From Albidovulum denitrificans (GTDB taxonomy: Bacteria; Pseudomonadota; Alphaproteobacteria; Rhodobacterales; Rhodobacteraceae), in contig NZ_PVEP01000001.1 of the NCBI RefSeq assembly GCF_002973535.1, positions 1,054,001-1,118,000 on the forward strand: 64,000 nt of DNA. The letters run 5' to 3'. The notes beneath the pieces are model-generated. The model was not told where the DNA came from. It did not search any database and worked only from the letters and a program-made list of their open reading frames with translations. Of the stretch, positions 44,581 through 53,653 are shown piece after piece (position 1 is the first letter of the stretch; the number at the start of each line of letters is the position of its first letter). A program made the translations under genes and the position numbers.

Positions 44581-45291
44581 ATGGCAGATACGGCGAGCAT
44601 CGCGGCAGACCTCAGGGACAGGCTGATCGCGGAACCCGAAGTTATCCTTGAAGACCGCGACCTGATGCGCGCGCTGATCGCGGCGAACGAACGCGCGATG
44701 GGCGCCAATATCGTCGATCTGCGCGGCATCGCGATGGAACGGCTTGAGGCGCGGCTGGACCGGCTGGAGGATACCCACCGGTCGGTGATCGCGGCGGCCT
44801 ATGAAAACCTCGCCGGGACCAACCAGATCCACCGCGCGATCCTGCGCATGCTCGACCCGACCGCGTTCGAGGAGTTCCTGAAGAACCTCGGCGGCGACGT
44901 GGCGCAGATCCTGCGCGTCGATTGCGTGCGGTTGGTGCTGGAAACCGTGCAAGAGGACCGCGACCCCTCGCTTGAGCGTGTGGGTGAGGTGCTTTGCGTC
45001 CGTGACCCCGGTTTCGTTGACGACTACCTGGCCGGGGGCCGCGGCGCGCCGGAACGGCAGGTGGTGCTGCGTCAGATCCATTCCGATGACGGCAGCTCCA
45101 TCTACGGCGAGGCGGGCGCCTATATCCGGTCGGAGGCGGCGCTGCGGCTTGACCTCGGCAATGGACGGTTGCCGGGGATGCTGGCGCTGGGGGCGGAGGA
45201 CCCGCACCAGTTCCGCGCCAATCACGGCACCGATCTTCTGGCCTTCCTCGGCGGCGTCTTCGAAAGGGCGATGCGCCGCTGGCTGGCCTGA
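44581..45291 (+). CDS. DUF484 family protein (GAF-like)
   Basis: A 236-residue protein of the DUF484 family: it begins with a helical part and has the GAF-like core (LEDTHRSVIAAAYENLAGTN, later LALGAEDPHQFRANHGTDLL). DUF484 genes typically lie directly before xerC/xerD-type recombinase genes, as here (10-base gap). Function unknown; it may take part in chromosome dimer resolution by context only. Confidence 0.85.
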   Translation: MADTASIAADLRDRLIAEPEVILEDRDLMRALIAANERAMGANIVDLRGIAMERLEARLDRLEDTHRSVIAAAYENLAGTNQIHRAILRMLDPTAFEEFLKNLGGDVAQILRVDCVRLVLETVQEDRDPSLERVGEVLCVRDPGFVDDYLAGGRGAPERQVVLRQIHSDDGSSIYGEAGAYIRSEAALRLDLGNGRLPGMLALGAEDPHQFRANHGTDLLAFLGGVFERAMRRWLA

Positions 45292-45301
45292 GCGGGGCGA
45301 T

Positions 45302-46231
45302 ATGAGCCTCGCCCTCTCCCCCGCGCTGCGCGACGCCTTGGCCCGGTGGCTGGATCACCTCGCCGCGCTGGAGGGTGCGTCGGCGCAGACGATCCGCGCC
45401 TATCGCACCGACGTGACGGGCTTTCTGGCCTTCCTTGCCGAACATACCAGCGACAGCATCGGCCCGGCGCGGCTGGCGCGGGTGACGCAATCGGACATGC
45501 GCGGCTGGATGGCGCATGAACGGGCGCGCGGGGTGGCATCACGGTCGCTAGCCCGCAGCCTGTCGGCGGTGAAGGGGTTCGCCCGCTGGCTGGCCGAGCG
45601 CGACGGCTTTGACCCGACCGCGATCCTGGCCGCGCGCAGCCCGAAATACCAGCGCAAGCTGCCCCGCCCGCTCTCCGAACCCGCCGCGAAAGAGGTCATC
45701 GGCCTGATGGGCAGCCTGCCACGCGAAGACTGGGTGGCCGCCCGCGACGCGGCCGTGGTGACGCTGCTTTACGGCTGCGGGCTGCGCATCTCCGAAGCGC
45801 TTTCCCTGACCGGCGCCGATGCCCCCCTGCCCGAGGTGCTGCGCATTCGCGGCAAGGGCGGGAAGGAGCGCGTCGTCCCGGTCCTGCCCGCCGCCCGCGC
45901 GGCGGTCGCGGAATACCTGCACCTTTGCCCCTTCCCGATCTCCGATGAGCCGGACGAAGCGCTGTTCCGCGGCACCCGTGGCGGGCCGCTGAACCCGCGC
46001 CTGATCGCGGGCGCGATGGCACAGGCGCGGGGCGCGCTTGGCCTGCCTGCGACGGCCACGCCCCACGCGCTGCGCCACAGCTTCGCAACCCACCTTCTGG
46101 CGGCCGGCGGCGACCTGCGCGCGATCCAGGACCTGCTTGGCCATGCCTCGCTTTCCACCACCCAGGCCTATACGGCGGTGGATGCCAGCCGCCTTATGGA
46201 GATATACGAGAAAGCGCATCCCCGCGCCTGA
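45302..46231 (+). CDS. xerC: Tyrosine recombinase XerC
   Basis: A 309-residue phage-integrase-type recombinase. The active-site residues are visible in order: R in CGLRISEALSL, K in RGKGGKERVVP, H and R in TPHALRHSFATHLL, H in LGHASLSTTQ and the nucleophile Tyr in QAYTAVD. The N-terminal SAM-like DNA-binding domain covers about residues 12-100. With XerD it resolves chromosome dimers at dif. The dif site is not in this window as far as I can tell. Confidence 0.93.
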   Translation: MSLALSPALRDALARWLDHLAALEGASAQTIRAYRTDVTGFLAFLAEHTSDSIGPARLARVTQSDMRGWMAHERARGVASRSLARSLSAVKGFARWLAERDGFDPTAILAARSPKYQRKLPRPLSEPAAKEVIGLMGSLPREDWVAARDAAVVTLLYGCGLRISEALSLTGADAPLPEVLRIRGKGGKERVVPVLPAARAAVAEYLHLCPFPISDEPDEALFRGTRGGPLNPRLIAGAMAQARGALGLPATATPHALRHSFATHLLAAGGDLRAIQDLLGHASLSTTQAYTAVDASRLMEIYEKAHPRA

Positions 46232-46261
46232 AGGGGAATCGCGCGTTCAGAAAGGTATCCG

Positions 46262-46954
46262 ATGTCGGCACGGCTCAAGGCACTTTACGTCCATCTCTTC
46301 ACCGCGACCGGCGCGGTTCTCTCGATGCTCGCCATGCTGGCGGCAGCGGAGGAAGAGTGGAGCATGATGCTCCTCTGGCTGGTGGTCGCGCTGATCGTGG
46401 ACGGTATCGACGGCCCCCTGGCGCGCCACTACGACGTCAAGACCAACTGGCCAACCTATGACGGGGTGCTTCTCGACCTCATCATCGACTACCTGACCTA
46501 TGTGTTCATCCCGGCCTTCGCGCTCTTTCAGTCGGGCCTCTTGCCGGGCTGGACCGGGTGGTGCGCGATCATCGTCATCACCTATGCGAGCGTCATCTAT
46601 TTCGTCGACACACGCATGAAGACAAAGGACAATTCCTTCGCGGGATTTCCGGCCTGCTGGAACATGGTGGTGATCGTCCTGTTCGCGCTGCACCCGAATT
46701 TCTACCTGATGCTGGCGATCATCATGGTGCTTGCCGCCTCGATGTTCACCAACCTGAAATTCATCCACCCGGTCCGCACCGAACGCTGGCGCTGGCTGTC
46801 GCTGCCGGTGGCGCTGGCCTGGATCGCCTTCGCCGCCCGCGCCGCCTGGGTCGATTTCGCGCCGGGCGAGATCGCGCACTGGGGCCTTGCGATCACCTCG
46901 CTCTACCTGCTGCTGGCCGGGGTGGTGCAACAGATGGTACCCGCGCGGGGGTGA
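46262..46954 (+). CDS. pcs: Phosphatidylcholine synthase
   Basis: A 230-residue CDP-alcohol phosphotransferase that joins choline to CDP-diacylglycerol. The catalytic motif spans DGIDGPLARHYDVKTNWP and YDGVLLDLIID, following DGx2ARx8Gx3Dx3D. About eight membrane helices. The family matches alphaproteobacterial Pcs. The gene follows xerC by 30 bases. It implies phosphatidylcholine in the membrane, as is common in this group. Confidence 0.93.
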   Translation: MSARLKALYVHLFTATGAVLSMLAMLAAAEEEWSMMLLWLVVALIVDGIDGPLARHYDVKTNWPTYDGVLLDLIIDYLTYVFIPAFALFQSGLLPGWTGWCAIIVITYASVIYFVDTRMKTKDNSFAGFPACWNMVVIVLFALHPNFYLMLAIIMVLAASMFTNLKFIHPVRTERWRWLSLPVALAWIAFAARAAWVDFAPGEIAHWGLAITSLYLLLAGVVQQMVPARG

Positions 46955-47048
46955 AGGGGGCAGAACCCCCAGACTCTGCGCCACAGCGAAAAATACGCCA
47001 GAAGCGATTTGAGGCACGCCGGGCTTCAGATGTGCGCAGGGAAAGTAG

Positions 47049-47124
47049 TGGTGCCCAGAGCCGGAATCGAACCAGCGACACGCGGATTTTCAATCCGCTG
47101 CTCTACCAACTGAGCTATCTGGGC
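47049..47124 (-). tRNA. tRNA-Phe (anticodon GAA)
   Basis: The reverse strand folds into a complete 76-base cloverleaf. The acceptor stem is GCCCAGA/TCTGGGC, the D arm is GCTC-GAGC, the anticodon arm is GCGGA-TTGAAAA-TCCGC with anticodon GAA, and the T arm is GCTGG-TTCGATT-CCGGC. The CCA end is encoded. The sequence is close to E. coli tRNA-Phe. Confidence 0.97.
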
Positions 47125-47218
47125 ACCGGGGACGTTACCGTCCGGTTTCGGGTGTTTAGGCGAGGTGGGCGGGGCTGTCCAGAGGGTTTTTGCGGATTGT
47201 GGCGGCCCGCCGCCCGGC

Positions 47219-47395
47219 TCAGTGCGGCCTGGCCCCGGCGGCGCCGAAATCGGCCTCGTCGGGGTCGTCCTCTTCCTCGGCGGGGATCGCATAGGCGCCC
47301 GTCAGCCAGCGGCCGAGGTCGATATCGGCGCAGCGCTTGGAACAGAAGGGCCGGTATTTCGGGTCCGTCTCTTTCTGGCAGATCGGACAGGCCAT
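47219..47395 (-). CDS. yacG: DNA gyrase inhibitor YacG
   Basis: A 58-residue zinc protein. Cysteines CPIC at residues 3-6 and CSKRC at 18-22 form the zinc site. Typical order MACPICQKETDPKYRPFC, then RWLTGAYAIP, and an acidic tail. YacG binds GyrB and inhibits gyrase in E. coli. It is the last gene of the alphaproteobacterial block infA-maf-rng-yacG, three bases after rng. Confidence 0.92.
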   Translation of the reverse strand: MACPICQKETDPKYRPFCSKRCADIDLGRWLTGAYAIPAEEEDDPDEADFGAAGARPH

Positions 47396-47398
47396 GGC

Positions 47399-48442
47399 TT
47401 ATCCCCCCAGGATCTGACGCAAGGGCAGCCGGTCGCGCTTGCGCTGAAGCTCATAGTTGCCAAGCGGCGTCCAGCCCGCAAGGCTCGTCTCATTCGCCTC
47501 GCCGCGGAAGGCCGCGCGAAGCTGTTGTTCCAGCGCGGCGCGGTCTCGTTTGGGCATCGGCGCGAAATCGACCGTCACCTGCCCGCCCAGCCCGCGCAGG
47601 CGCAACTGGCGTGGCAGGTCGCGGGCGGCGGCGATATTGGCCTTGAGGCTGGCGGCGGGCGAGGTGTCGTTGCCGGTATTCACATCGACCGCGATCAGCG
47701 CGCGGGTCGGTTCGATCGCCATGTGGCCGCCACCGGGAAGGGCGGCGGAAGGCGACAGAAGCGCGTCGATCATCTCCTCGACACCGTGGCGGGCTAAGGC
47801 GTCCTCACCTTGCGCGACGTCGTCCGGCGCAGGCTCCATCCAGTCGCTCAGCGCCTGGTCATGCGGGCCGGGCGGATCGAGAAGCAGTTCGGGCGCGCCG
47901 TCGGCATCGTCCAGGATCGCCTCGGCCAGACCGCGCATCTGGGCGATGTCGGCGGCGATGTCGTCGTCGTCCGCGGCCCCGGCGGCAGAGCGGATCACAA
48001 GGCCGAAGGGCGACCCTTCCATCCCCGCGCCCGCCAGCGCAGCCAGCCTCTCACGCCCCTCGGCATCCTTGATCCGGCGCGAGATGTTCTGCCCCGGCGC
48101 GAAGGGCGTCACGATGGCCAGCCGCCCCTTGAACATAAGCCGCGTGGTCACCGGCAGCGCCTTGCCGGGTTCGGCATGGCCCGAGACCTGCACCAGAACC
48201 GCCTGCCCCGGTCGCAGCCCGCCGGTTTCGCGCAGGAACCCCTTCGCGCCATCTGGCAGGCGCAGGAACACGCCGCCCTGCCCCTTCATCTGCCGGTCCA
48301 CCGTCCCGCGCAGGATGGCACCCGGCGCGAAGGGGGCGGTGTCGCCCGCATCGACCAACAGGTCCTGCAAGACGCCGTCCACGATCAGCGCGGCGGCCTC
48401 GCGCCCCTGATGCTGGCCAATAACGACCACCCGCCCCTTCAT
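47399..48442 (-). CDS. rng: Ribonuclease E/G family endoribonuclease
   Basis: A 347-residue RNase E/G-type protein, starting at ATG 48442, which overlaps maf by 4 bases (ATGA). It contains an S1-like N-terminus and the catalytic core [15 protein letters not shown] with two acidic residues. The family's large zinc-link and C-terminal scaffold parts are missing. It is shorter than E. coli RNase G (489) but typical of the short form in the infA-maf-rng-yacG block. Confidence 0.88.
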   Translation of the reverse strand: MKGRVVVIGQHQGREAAALIVDGVLQDLLVDAGDTAPFAPGAILRGTVDRQMKGQGGVFLRLPDGAKGFLRETGGLRPGQAVLVQVSGHAEPGKALPVTTRLMFKGRLAIVTPFAPGQNISRRIKDAEGRERLAALAGAGMEGSPFGLVIRSAAGAADDDDIAADIAQMRGLAEAILDDADGAPELLLDPPGPHDQALSDWMEPAPDDVAQGEDALARHGVEEMIDALLSPSAALPGGGHMAIEPTRALIAVDVNTGNDTSPAASLKANIAAARDLPRQLRLRGLGGQVTVDFAPMPKRDRAALEQQLRAAFRGEANETSLAGWTPLGNYELQRKRDRLPLRQILGG

Positions 48443-49023
48443 TCCGCGCCCCCGTAAACTATCACGCCCGCTGCCTGCAACAGCTGCGCCGTCTCGGCCA
48501 CAGGCAGACCGACAACCCCGGTGAAAGAGCCCTGAATCCACGGGATGAACGCGCCGAAAGCGCCCTGAATGCCATAGCCACCCGCCTTGCCGCGCCATTC
48601 GTCGCTGGCCAGATAGGCGTTCACCTCAACATCCGACAGCGCCTTGACCTTGACGGTGGTTTCAACCTCCCGCTCCCAGATCCGGTCGCCCCGCTTCACC
48701 GCGACGGCGGTGATCACGCGGTGGCGGCGGCCGGAGAGTTTCAGAAGGAATGCCGCCGCCTCACCGGCATCGGCGGGCTTGCCAAGGATGCGACGGCCCA
48801 GCGCCACCGTGGTATCGGCGCAGAGGACCACCTCATCGGCGGTCGCCGGAACCGCCGCCACCTTCTCGCGCGCCATGCGGGCGCAATAGGGGCGCGGCAA
48901 CTCGCCCGGACGGGGGTCTTCGTCGATATCGGGCGCACGAATATCGTCCGGCACAAGGCCAAGCTGCGCCAGAAGCTCTTTCCGGCGCGGGCTGGCCGAG
49001 CCGAGGATCAGGCGCGGGCGCAC
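48439..49023 (-). CDS. maf: Maf-family nucleoside triphosphate pyrophosphatase
   Basis: A 194-residue Maf protein, with GTG start at 49021-49023, one base after the infA stop. The Maf signature [18 protein letters not shown] is at residues 5-22. A second conserved region [12 protein letters not shown] is seen, and the [18 protein letters not shown] end. Maf proteins hydrolyse modified or canonical nucleoside triphosphates to prevent their incorporation. Its TGA overlaps the rng start. Confidence 0.93.
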   Translation of the reverse strand: MRPRLILGSASPRRKELLAQLGLVPDDIRAPDIDEDPRPGELPRPYCARMAREKVAAVPATADEVVLCADTTVALGRRILGKPADAGEAAAFLLKLSGRRHRVITAVAVKRGDRIWEREVETTVKVKALSDVEVNAYLASDEWRGKAGGYGIQGAFGAFIPWIQGSFTGVVGLPVAETAQLLQAAGVIVYGGAE

Positions 49024-49024
49024 C

Positions 49025-49243
49025 TTACTTGAAGCGGTAGTTGATCCGCCCCTTGGTCAGGTCATAGGGCGTCATCGTCACCTGAACCTTGTCGCCGGCA
49101 AGAACGCGGATGCGGTTCTTGCGCATCTTTCCTGCCATCGTCGCGATGATCTCATGGCCGTTTTCGAGCTCGACCCGGAATGTCGCGTTTGGCAGGAGTT
49201 CCTTCACGACGCCCGGAAATTCGAGTCCTTCTTCCTTGGCCAT
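49025..49243 (-). CDS. infA: Translation initiation factor IF-1
   Basis: A 72-residue S1/OB-fold protein. The IF-1 pattern is complete: [20 protein letters not shown], then [20 protein letters not shown] and [15 protein letters not shown]. It binds the ribosomal A site during initiation. The first gene of infA-maf-rng-yacG; a second upstream ATG two codons earlier is possible. Confidence 0.97.
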   Translation of the reverse strand: MAKEEGLEFPGVVKELLPNATFRVELENGHEIIATMAGKMRKNRIRVLAGDKVQVTMTPYDLTKGRINYRFK

Positions 49244-49315
49244 GGTCACTCCATTATTGATCCGTCCCCGCCGCCGGGCGGGGCGCGCAGTACATGCGCC
49301 CGAAAGCCGGGGATT

Positions 49316-50233
49316 TCAAGCCTTAACTACGCCCGCCCCCAGACGGGTGATGCGCGAAAGCTGCGCCTCCTGTTCCGGCCAGTGGCGGAAATTCAGCACG
49401 ACACCATCGGCGCGGACATCGGCCACGGCGGCGGTGGAGACATCGGCATAGACCCAGCCCGCCTCGCCCAGCCCGCCCTCGGCGAAGATGCCGGTCGGGG
49501 GGAAGCCACGGTCGGGCGGCCCGTAGATCGACGCGCGGCCGGTGTTTTCCTCCATCCCGGCGCACCAGGGCGCGGGGCCGACGACGGGGGCGTGGACGGC
49601 GATCATCTGCCCTTCCAGCGCACGCGCCATGGCGCCGACGCGCACGCGGGTGAACCCCGCCAGCGCTTCGGTCGCCGAGGGGACCAGCAGGATCTCCACC
49701 CCCGCCTCCGCCAGTACCCGGCCCAGAAGCGGAAACTCGCTGTCGTAGCAGATCAGGACGCCGATCCGGCCAAGGTCCGTGTCGAAGACCGACAGGCCGT
49801 CGCCCGCGACCACGTCCCAGTCCTCCCGCTCGAACCGGGTCATCATCGCCTTGTCCTGATGGCCGAGAAGGCCCTTCGGGCCGATCAGGCTGGCACGGTT
49901 GACCGGGCGTCCCCCGGCATGGGGCGCGTCATAGGCCGGGCCAGAGCCCGTCAGGATATGAACGCCATGCTCTGCCGCGAGCCGCGCATGCAGGTCCAGA
50001 ACCGCCGCGCGGTGGCTGTCCACCTCGCGCAGCGCGCCTTCCAGATCGCGCGCGACCGCCTCACCGCCGAGCGAGGCAAGCTCCATCCCGCCATATTCGG
50101 GGAAAACCAGAAGCCTTGCCCCCTGCCCGGCCGCCTCGGCGACCCAGCGGGCGATCTTCGCCTCATAGGCGGCGAATGTGTCGAACCAGTCCAGCGGATA
50201 GGCGGCGGCGGCGATCCTGATCGTCTTTGTCAT
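49316..50233 (-). CDS. Carbon-nitrogen hydrolase (nitrilase superfamily)
   Basis: A 305-residue nitrilase-fold amidase. Catalytic triad: E46 (VFPEYGGME), K in GHQDKAMMTRFE and C in VLICYDSEFP. It has no signal peptide. The substrate is unknown; the sequence does not clearly match NAD synthetase, beta-ureidopropionase or formamidase types. It is the third of three tandem small-enzyme genes (NTF2-like, GNAT, this one) that lie between infA and the hisD block. Confidence 0.87.
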   Translation of the reverse strand: MTKTIRIAAAAYPLDWFDTFAAYEAKIARWVAEAAGQGARLLVFPEYGGMELASLGGEAVARDLEGALREVDSHRAAVLDLHARLAAEHGVHILTGSGPAYDAPHAGGRPVNRASLIGPKGLLGHQDKAMMTRFEREDWDVVAGDGLSVFDTDLGRIGVLICYDSEFPLLGRVLAEAGVEILLVPSATEALAGFTRVRVGAMARALEGQMIAVHAPVVGPAPWCAGMEENTGRASIYGPPDRGFPPTGIFAEGGLGEAGWVYADVSTAAVADVRADGVVLNFRHWPEQEAQLSRITRLGAGVVKA

Positions 50234-50256
50234 CGGGCGTTCCCTTTCGGCGGGCG

Positions 50257-50844
50257 TTACAGCTCACGCATCCAGAATTGCATCGTCTTGGCGGTCGGCG
50301 CATCCTCCCCCACATCCTTCCAGACATAGTCGGCGGTGACCCCGTCCAGCGGCCGGTAGCCCCGCTTGCGCCAGAACCCGTCGAGCGGACGGTAGTTTGC
50401 CGGGTGCAACGGGTGGCTATCCGGCCGCAGGACGCGGCAAAAGACCGAATAGCGGCGGCCGAGGGCGCGGGCATGTCCCTCCCGCGCGTCGAAAAAGGCA
50501 TGGCCGATCCCCTGACCGCGATAGTCGGGCAGCAGCACGGATTCGGCGCAATAGAAGATCTGCTCCAGATCGAAGCCCGACCCTTCGAAGGCGGCGCCGA
50601 ATTCCTCGCCGTGATCCTCCATCGGCGTGCCGGTCGCGGCGCCGATCAGCCGGTCGCCGTCGAAGGCGCCGACAACCACCGCCCCGGCACTGTCCCGATA
50701 GGTGGCAAGATAGCCCCTCTCATAGTCCAGGTCGCCGTCGTAAAGGTAAGGCCAGTCGCGAAAGACCGCGATCCGCAGCGCCGCCACGTCCCCCAGCACC
50801 GCATCCAGCGCGGCGCCGGTCAGGCTGCGCACCGCGACCGTCAC
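50257..50844 (-). CDS. GNAT-family N-acetyltransferase
   Basis: A 195-residue protein with a GNAT core. The acetyl-CoA loop is in VLLPDYRGQGIGHAFFDA (the R/Q-x-x-G-x-G/A motif). It starts with GTG at 50842-50844, in a GTGA overlap with the upstream gene. The substrate is unknown. It is coupled to the NTF2-like gene and followed 23 bases later by the hydrolase. Confidence 0.82.
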   Translation of the reverse strand: MTVAVRSLTGAALDAVLGDVAALRIAVFRDWPYLYDGDLDYERGYLATYRDSAGAVVVGAFDGDRLIGAATGTPMEDHGEEFGAAFEGSGFDLEQIFYCAESVLLPDYRGQGIGHAFFDAREGHARALGRRYSVFCRVLRPDSHPLHPANYRPLDGFWRKRGYRPLDGVTADYVWKDVGEDAPTAKTMQFWMREL

Positions 50845-51239
50845 GCGGAAACCTGCGCTATCCAGTCGTTGAGGTTGTAATAGGTCGTCACCCGCGTGAT
50901 CTTGCCATCCTTGAGGGTGAAGAACCCGCCCGCCGGCAGGACATAGGTTTGCCCACGCGCCTCGGGCAGGCCGGGGTCGGTCTTCAGATAGGTGCCGTTC
51001 ACGGTGAATTCGGCCGCGCCCCGTGTCCCTGCATCGTTGGAAAAGACCACCATGTCGGTCAGGTGTTCCTTGTAGGTCTCGCTCATATGGCGGCAGAAAT
51101 CGGCGAAGGCCGCTTTGCCAAGCCGGGTCGCGCCTTCGTTGACGTTATGGGCGAAATCCTCATGCAACGTGTCCAGCATCGCGTCGAGATCACCCCGGTT
51201 GAAGGCGTCGTAATAGGCTTCGATCGTGGCGCGGGTCAT
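50841..51239 (-). CDS. NTF2/SnoaL-like ketosteroid isomerase family protein
   Basis: A 132-residue protein with the SnoaL-like fold: it begins ATIEAYYDAFNRGDLDAMLD and contains GGFFTLKDGKITRVTTYYN, a pattern found in many stand-alone NTF2-like enzymes and immunity-type proteins. The function is unknown. The start at 51239 is preferred over the first ATG at 51332, which would overlap the phosphatase end. Coupled to the GNAT gene. Confidence 0.8.
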   Translation of the reverse strand: MTRATIEAYYDAFNRGDLDAMLDTLHEDFAHNVNEGATRLGKAAFADFCRHMSETYKEHLTDMVVFSNDAGTRGAAEFTVNGTYLKTDPGLPEARGQTYVLPAGGFFTLKDGKITRVTTYYNLNDWIAQVSA

Positions 51240-51336
51240 CGGGGTCTCCAGTATTGCGGGCAAGGGGAAGATAGGCATGGCGCCGCAGGATGCCCAGCCC
51301 CTTCGCGGCACTCTGCGCGCCCTTTGCGGCAAGGGG

Positions 51337-51798
51337 TCAGCCGTCCGCCTCGGGCGGGCCGAAACGCTCGATCATCCGGGCCCTGATCTGGTCGCGGGTC
51401 TGGCGATAGGCGGCCAGCTTCGCCTCGCGCGTCTCACCGATGCCGGTCGGGTCCATGACCGGCCAGTATTCGACATCGAGATGAAAAAAGCGCGTGAATT
51501 CAAGGGCCTGCCGCTGGCTGGCGGGCGACAGGGCGACGACAAGGTCAAAGCCCGACAGATCGTCGCCCCATTGCTGCATCTCCTCGAAGGACCGCGAGCG
51601 GTGGCGCGACAGTTCGATCCCAAGCTCCTTGCAGGCGGCGATGGCGAAACCGTCGATCTCCATGTCGTTCTTGACGCCCGCGGACTGCACATAGGCGCGC
51701 TGACCGTAGAGCTGTTTCATCAGCCCCTCTGCCATCGGCGAACGGACGGCATTGTGATCGCAGCAGAACAGCACCGATTGCGGAAGCCCCCCTGCCAA
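51337..51798 (-). CDS. Low-molecular-weight phosphotyrosine protein phosphatase / arsenate reductase family
   Basis: A 153-residue protein. The start is TTG at 51796-51798, since no ATG lies closer. The CX5R loop is CDHNAVR (C13 to R19), and the general acid Asp is in WPVMDPTGIGET. The fold serves tyrosine phosphatases and thioredoxin-coupled arsenate reductases. It lies right after UPF0262, as in many alphaproteobacteria (hisD-UPF0262-phosphatase-infA). Confidence 0.82.
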   Translation of the reverse strand: MAGGLPQSVLFCCDHNAVRSPMAEGLMKQLYGQRAYVQSAGVKNDMEIDGFAIAACKELGIELSRHRSRSFEEMQQWGDDLSGFDLVVALSPASQRQALEFTRFFHLDVEYWPVMDPTGIGETREAKLAAYRQTRDQIRARMIERFGPPEADG

Positions 51799-51800
51799 GA

Positions 51801-52280
51801 TCAGCCCCCGAAATGCAAAACGCAGATCAGCGTGAAAAGCCGCCGCGCCGTGTCGCTGTCCAGATCGGCCTTGCCTTCCAGCCGTTCCCGCAAGACCCGC
51901 GCGCCTTCGTTGTGGATGCCGCGCCGGGCCATGTCGATGGCCTCGATCTGGCTGGGCGGCAGGCGTTTGACGGCGTCGAAATAGCTTTCGCAGATCTGGA
52001 AATAATCCTTCACCACCTGCCGGAAGGGCGACAGCGACAGGTGGAACTCTGCCACCTTCTCCCCCGCCTCCGATCCGATGTCGAAGACCAGCCGCCGGTC
52101 CCGGATCGCCAGCGCAAGGCGAAACGGCCCCTCGGGCGCCACGCCGTCGCCGCGCGCGGGAAGGTCAAAGCTGTTATCCTCCAGCAGGTCGAAGACGGCG
52201 ACCTTGCGCTCCTGCTCGATCTCCGCCGTGGGGGCCGGCAGGCCGGTATCGTCGATCTCGATATGACAGATACGGCTCAT
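51801..52280 (-). CDS. UPF0262 family protein
   Basis: A 159-residue alphaproteobacterial conserved protein (UPF0262): ICHIEIDDTGLPAPTAEIEQ, then VAVFDLLEDNSF, and HLSLSPFRQVVKDYFQICES. Function unknown. It overlaps hisD by 4 bases (ATGA) and is followed immediately by the phosphatase gene; the trio is a conserved block. Confidence 0.88.
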   Translation of the reverse strand: MSRICHIEIDDTGLPAPTAEIEQERKVAVFDLLEDNSFDLPARGDGVAPEGPFRLALAIRDRRLVFDIGSEAGEKVAEFHLSLSPFRQVVKDYFQICESYFDAVKRLPPSQIEAIDMARRGIHNEGARVLRERLEGKADLDSDTARRLFTLICVLHFGG

Positions 52281-53590
52281 TGCCCGCCCTCCCGGTTCAG
52301 GCGGTCAAGCCGCGCGCGCACCGACAACCCGTGCGCCTGAAGGCTTTCGGACTTGGCAAGCCGCTCCGCCGCCGGGCCGATGGCCGCCAGCGCCTCGGGC
52401 GTCATGCGCGCAATCGTCGTCCGCTTCAGAAAATCCATCACACTCAGCCCGCTGGAAAACCGCGCCGACCGTGCCGTGGGCAGGACATGGTTCGGCCCGC
52501 CCACGTAATCGCCGATCGCCTCGGGTGTCCAGTGGCCAAGGAAGATCGCCCCGGCATGGGTGATCTGCTCCGCCAGCGCCTCGGGGTCGGCCACGCAAAG
52601 CTCCAGATGCTCCGGCGCGACGCGGTTCGAGAGCATCGCCGCCTCATCCAGATCGCGGGTCACGATGACGGCGCCGAAATCGCGCCAGCTTGCGCCCGCG
52701 ATGGCGCGGCGGTCCAGCGTTTGCAGCCGCGCCTCGACCGCCGCGACGACCGCCTGCGCCAGCCCTGCATCGTCGGTCACAAGGATCGCCTGCGCGCTTT
52801 CGTCATGCTCCGCCTGGCTAAGCAGGTCGAGCGCGATCCAGTCGGGATCGTTGTCGCGGTCGGCAATGACGAGAATCTCCGACGGCCCGGCGATCATGTC
52901 GATGCCGACGCGGCCGAAGACCCGGCGCTTGGCGGCGGCGACATAGGCGTTGCCCGGCCCGGTGATCTTGTCCACCGGCCGGATCGTCGCCGTCCCGTAG
53001 GCCAAGGCCGCAATCGCCTGCGCGCCGCCGATGCGATAGACCGTGTCCACACCCGCAAGCCTTGCGGCCAGGAGCACCAGCGGATTGACCGCCCCGCCCG
53101 GCGTCGGACAGGCGACGACCAGCCGTTCCACCCCCGCCACCTTGGCCGGGATCGCGTTCATCAGGACCGAGGACGGGTAGGACGCCAAGCCCCCCGGCAC
53201 ATAAAGCCCCGCCGCCGAGACCGGCGTCCAGCGCCAGCCGAGCGAGGCGCCCGCCCCGTCCGTCCAGCGCTGATCGTCCGGCATCTGGCGTTCGTGATAG
53301 GCGCGGATGCGGGCGGCGGCCAGTTCCAGCGCCGCGCGATCCTCGGGCGAGACCTTGTCGCATTCCGCCGCGATCTCTCCCGCCGAAAAGGCCATGCTTT
53401 CCGGCGTCAGGGACAGCCGGTCGAAGCGTTCGGTCAGTTCGATCACCGCCGCATCGCCACGTTCGCGGACATCGGCAATGATCCCCGCCACCACCGCGTC
53501 GACATCGGGCGCATCCTCGCGCTTCATGGTCAAGAGCGCGGCAAAGGCGGCGTCGAAATCCGGGTCGGTCGTGGTCAGGAATTGCGGCAT
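52277..53590 (-). CDS. hisD: Histidinol dehydrogenase
   Basis: A 437-residue NAD- and zinc-dependent enzyme that makes the last two steps of histidine synthesis. Visible motifs are AKVAGVERLVVACPTPGG, VDKITGPGNAYVAAAKR, QAEHDESAQAILVTDD, the catalytic Glu-His in RVAPEHLEL and PNHVLPTARSARFSSGLSV. Other histidine genes in the window are hisG and hisZ, 26 kb away, so the pathway is split. Confidence 0.96.
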   Translation of the reverse strand: MPQFLTTTDPDFDAAFAALLTMKREDAPDVDAVVAGIIADVRERGDAAVIELTERFDRLSLTPESMAFSAGEIAAECDKVSPEDRAALELAAARIRAYHERQMPDDQRWTDGAGASLGWRWTPVSAAGLYVPGGLASYPSSVLMNAIPAKVAGVERLVVACPTPGGAVNPLVLLAARLAGVDTVYRIGGAQAIAALAYGTATIRPVDKITGPGNAYVAAAKRRVFGRVGIDMIAGPSEILVIADRDNDPDWIALDLLSQAEHDESAQAILVTDDAGLAQAVVAAVEARLQTLDRRAIAGASWRDFGAVIVTRDLDEAAMLSNRVAPEHLELCVADPEALAEQITHAGAIFLGHWTPEAIGDYVGGPNHVLPTARSARFSSGLSVMDFLKRTTIARMTPEALAAIGPAAERLAKSESLQAHGLSVRARLDRLNREGGQ

Positions 53591-53653
53591 GGCTTACCCC
53601 TTGGTCGCCCTCCCCATACATGGAGCGGCAGATCGCCTCAAGTCACTGGCGGG

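Noticed and set aside
46955-46971. Hairpin GGGGG-CAGAA-CCCCC after pcs as a terminator
   Set aside because: The stem is only 5 bp and no U-run follows, so I did not list it as a terminator.
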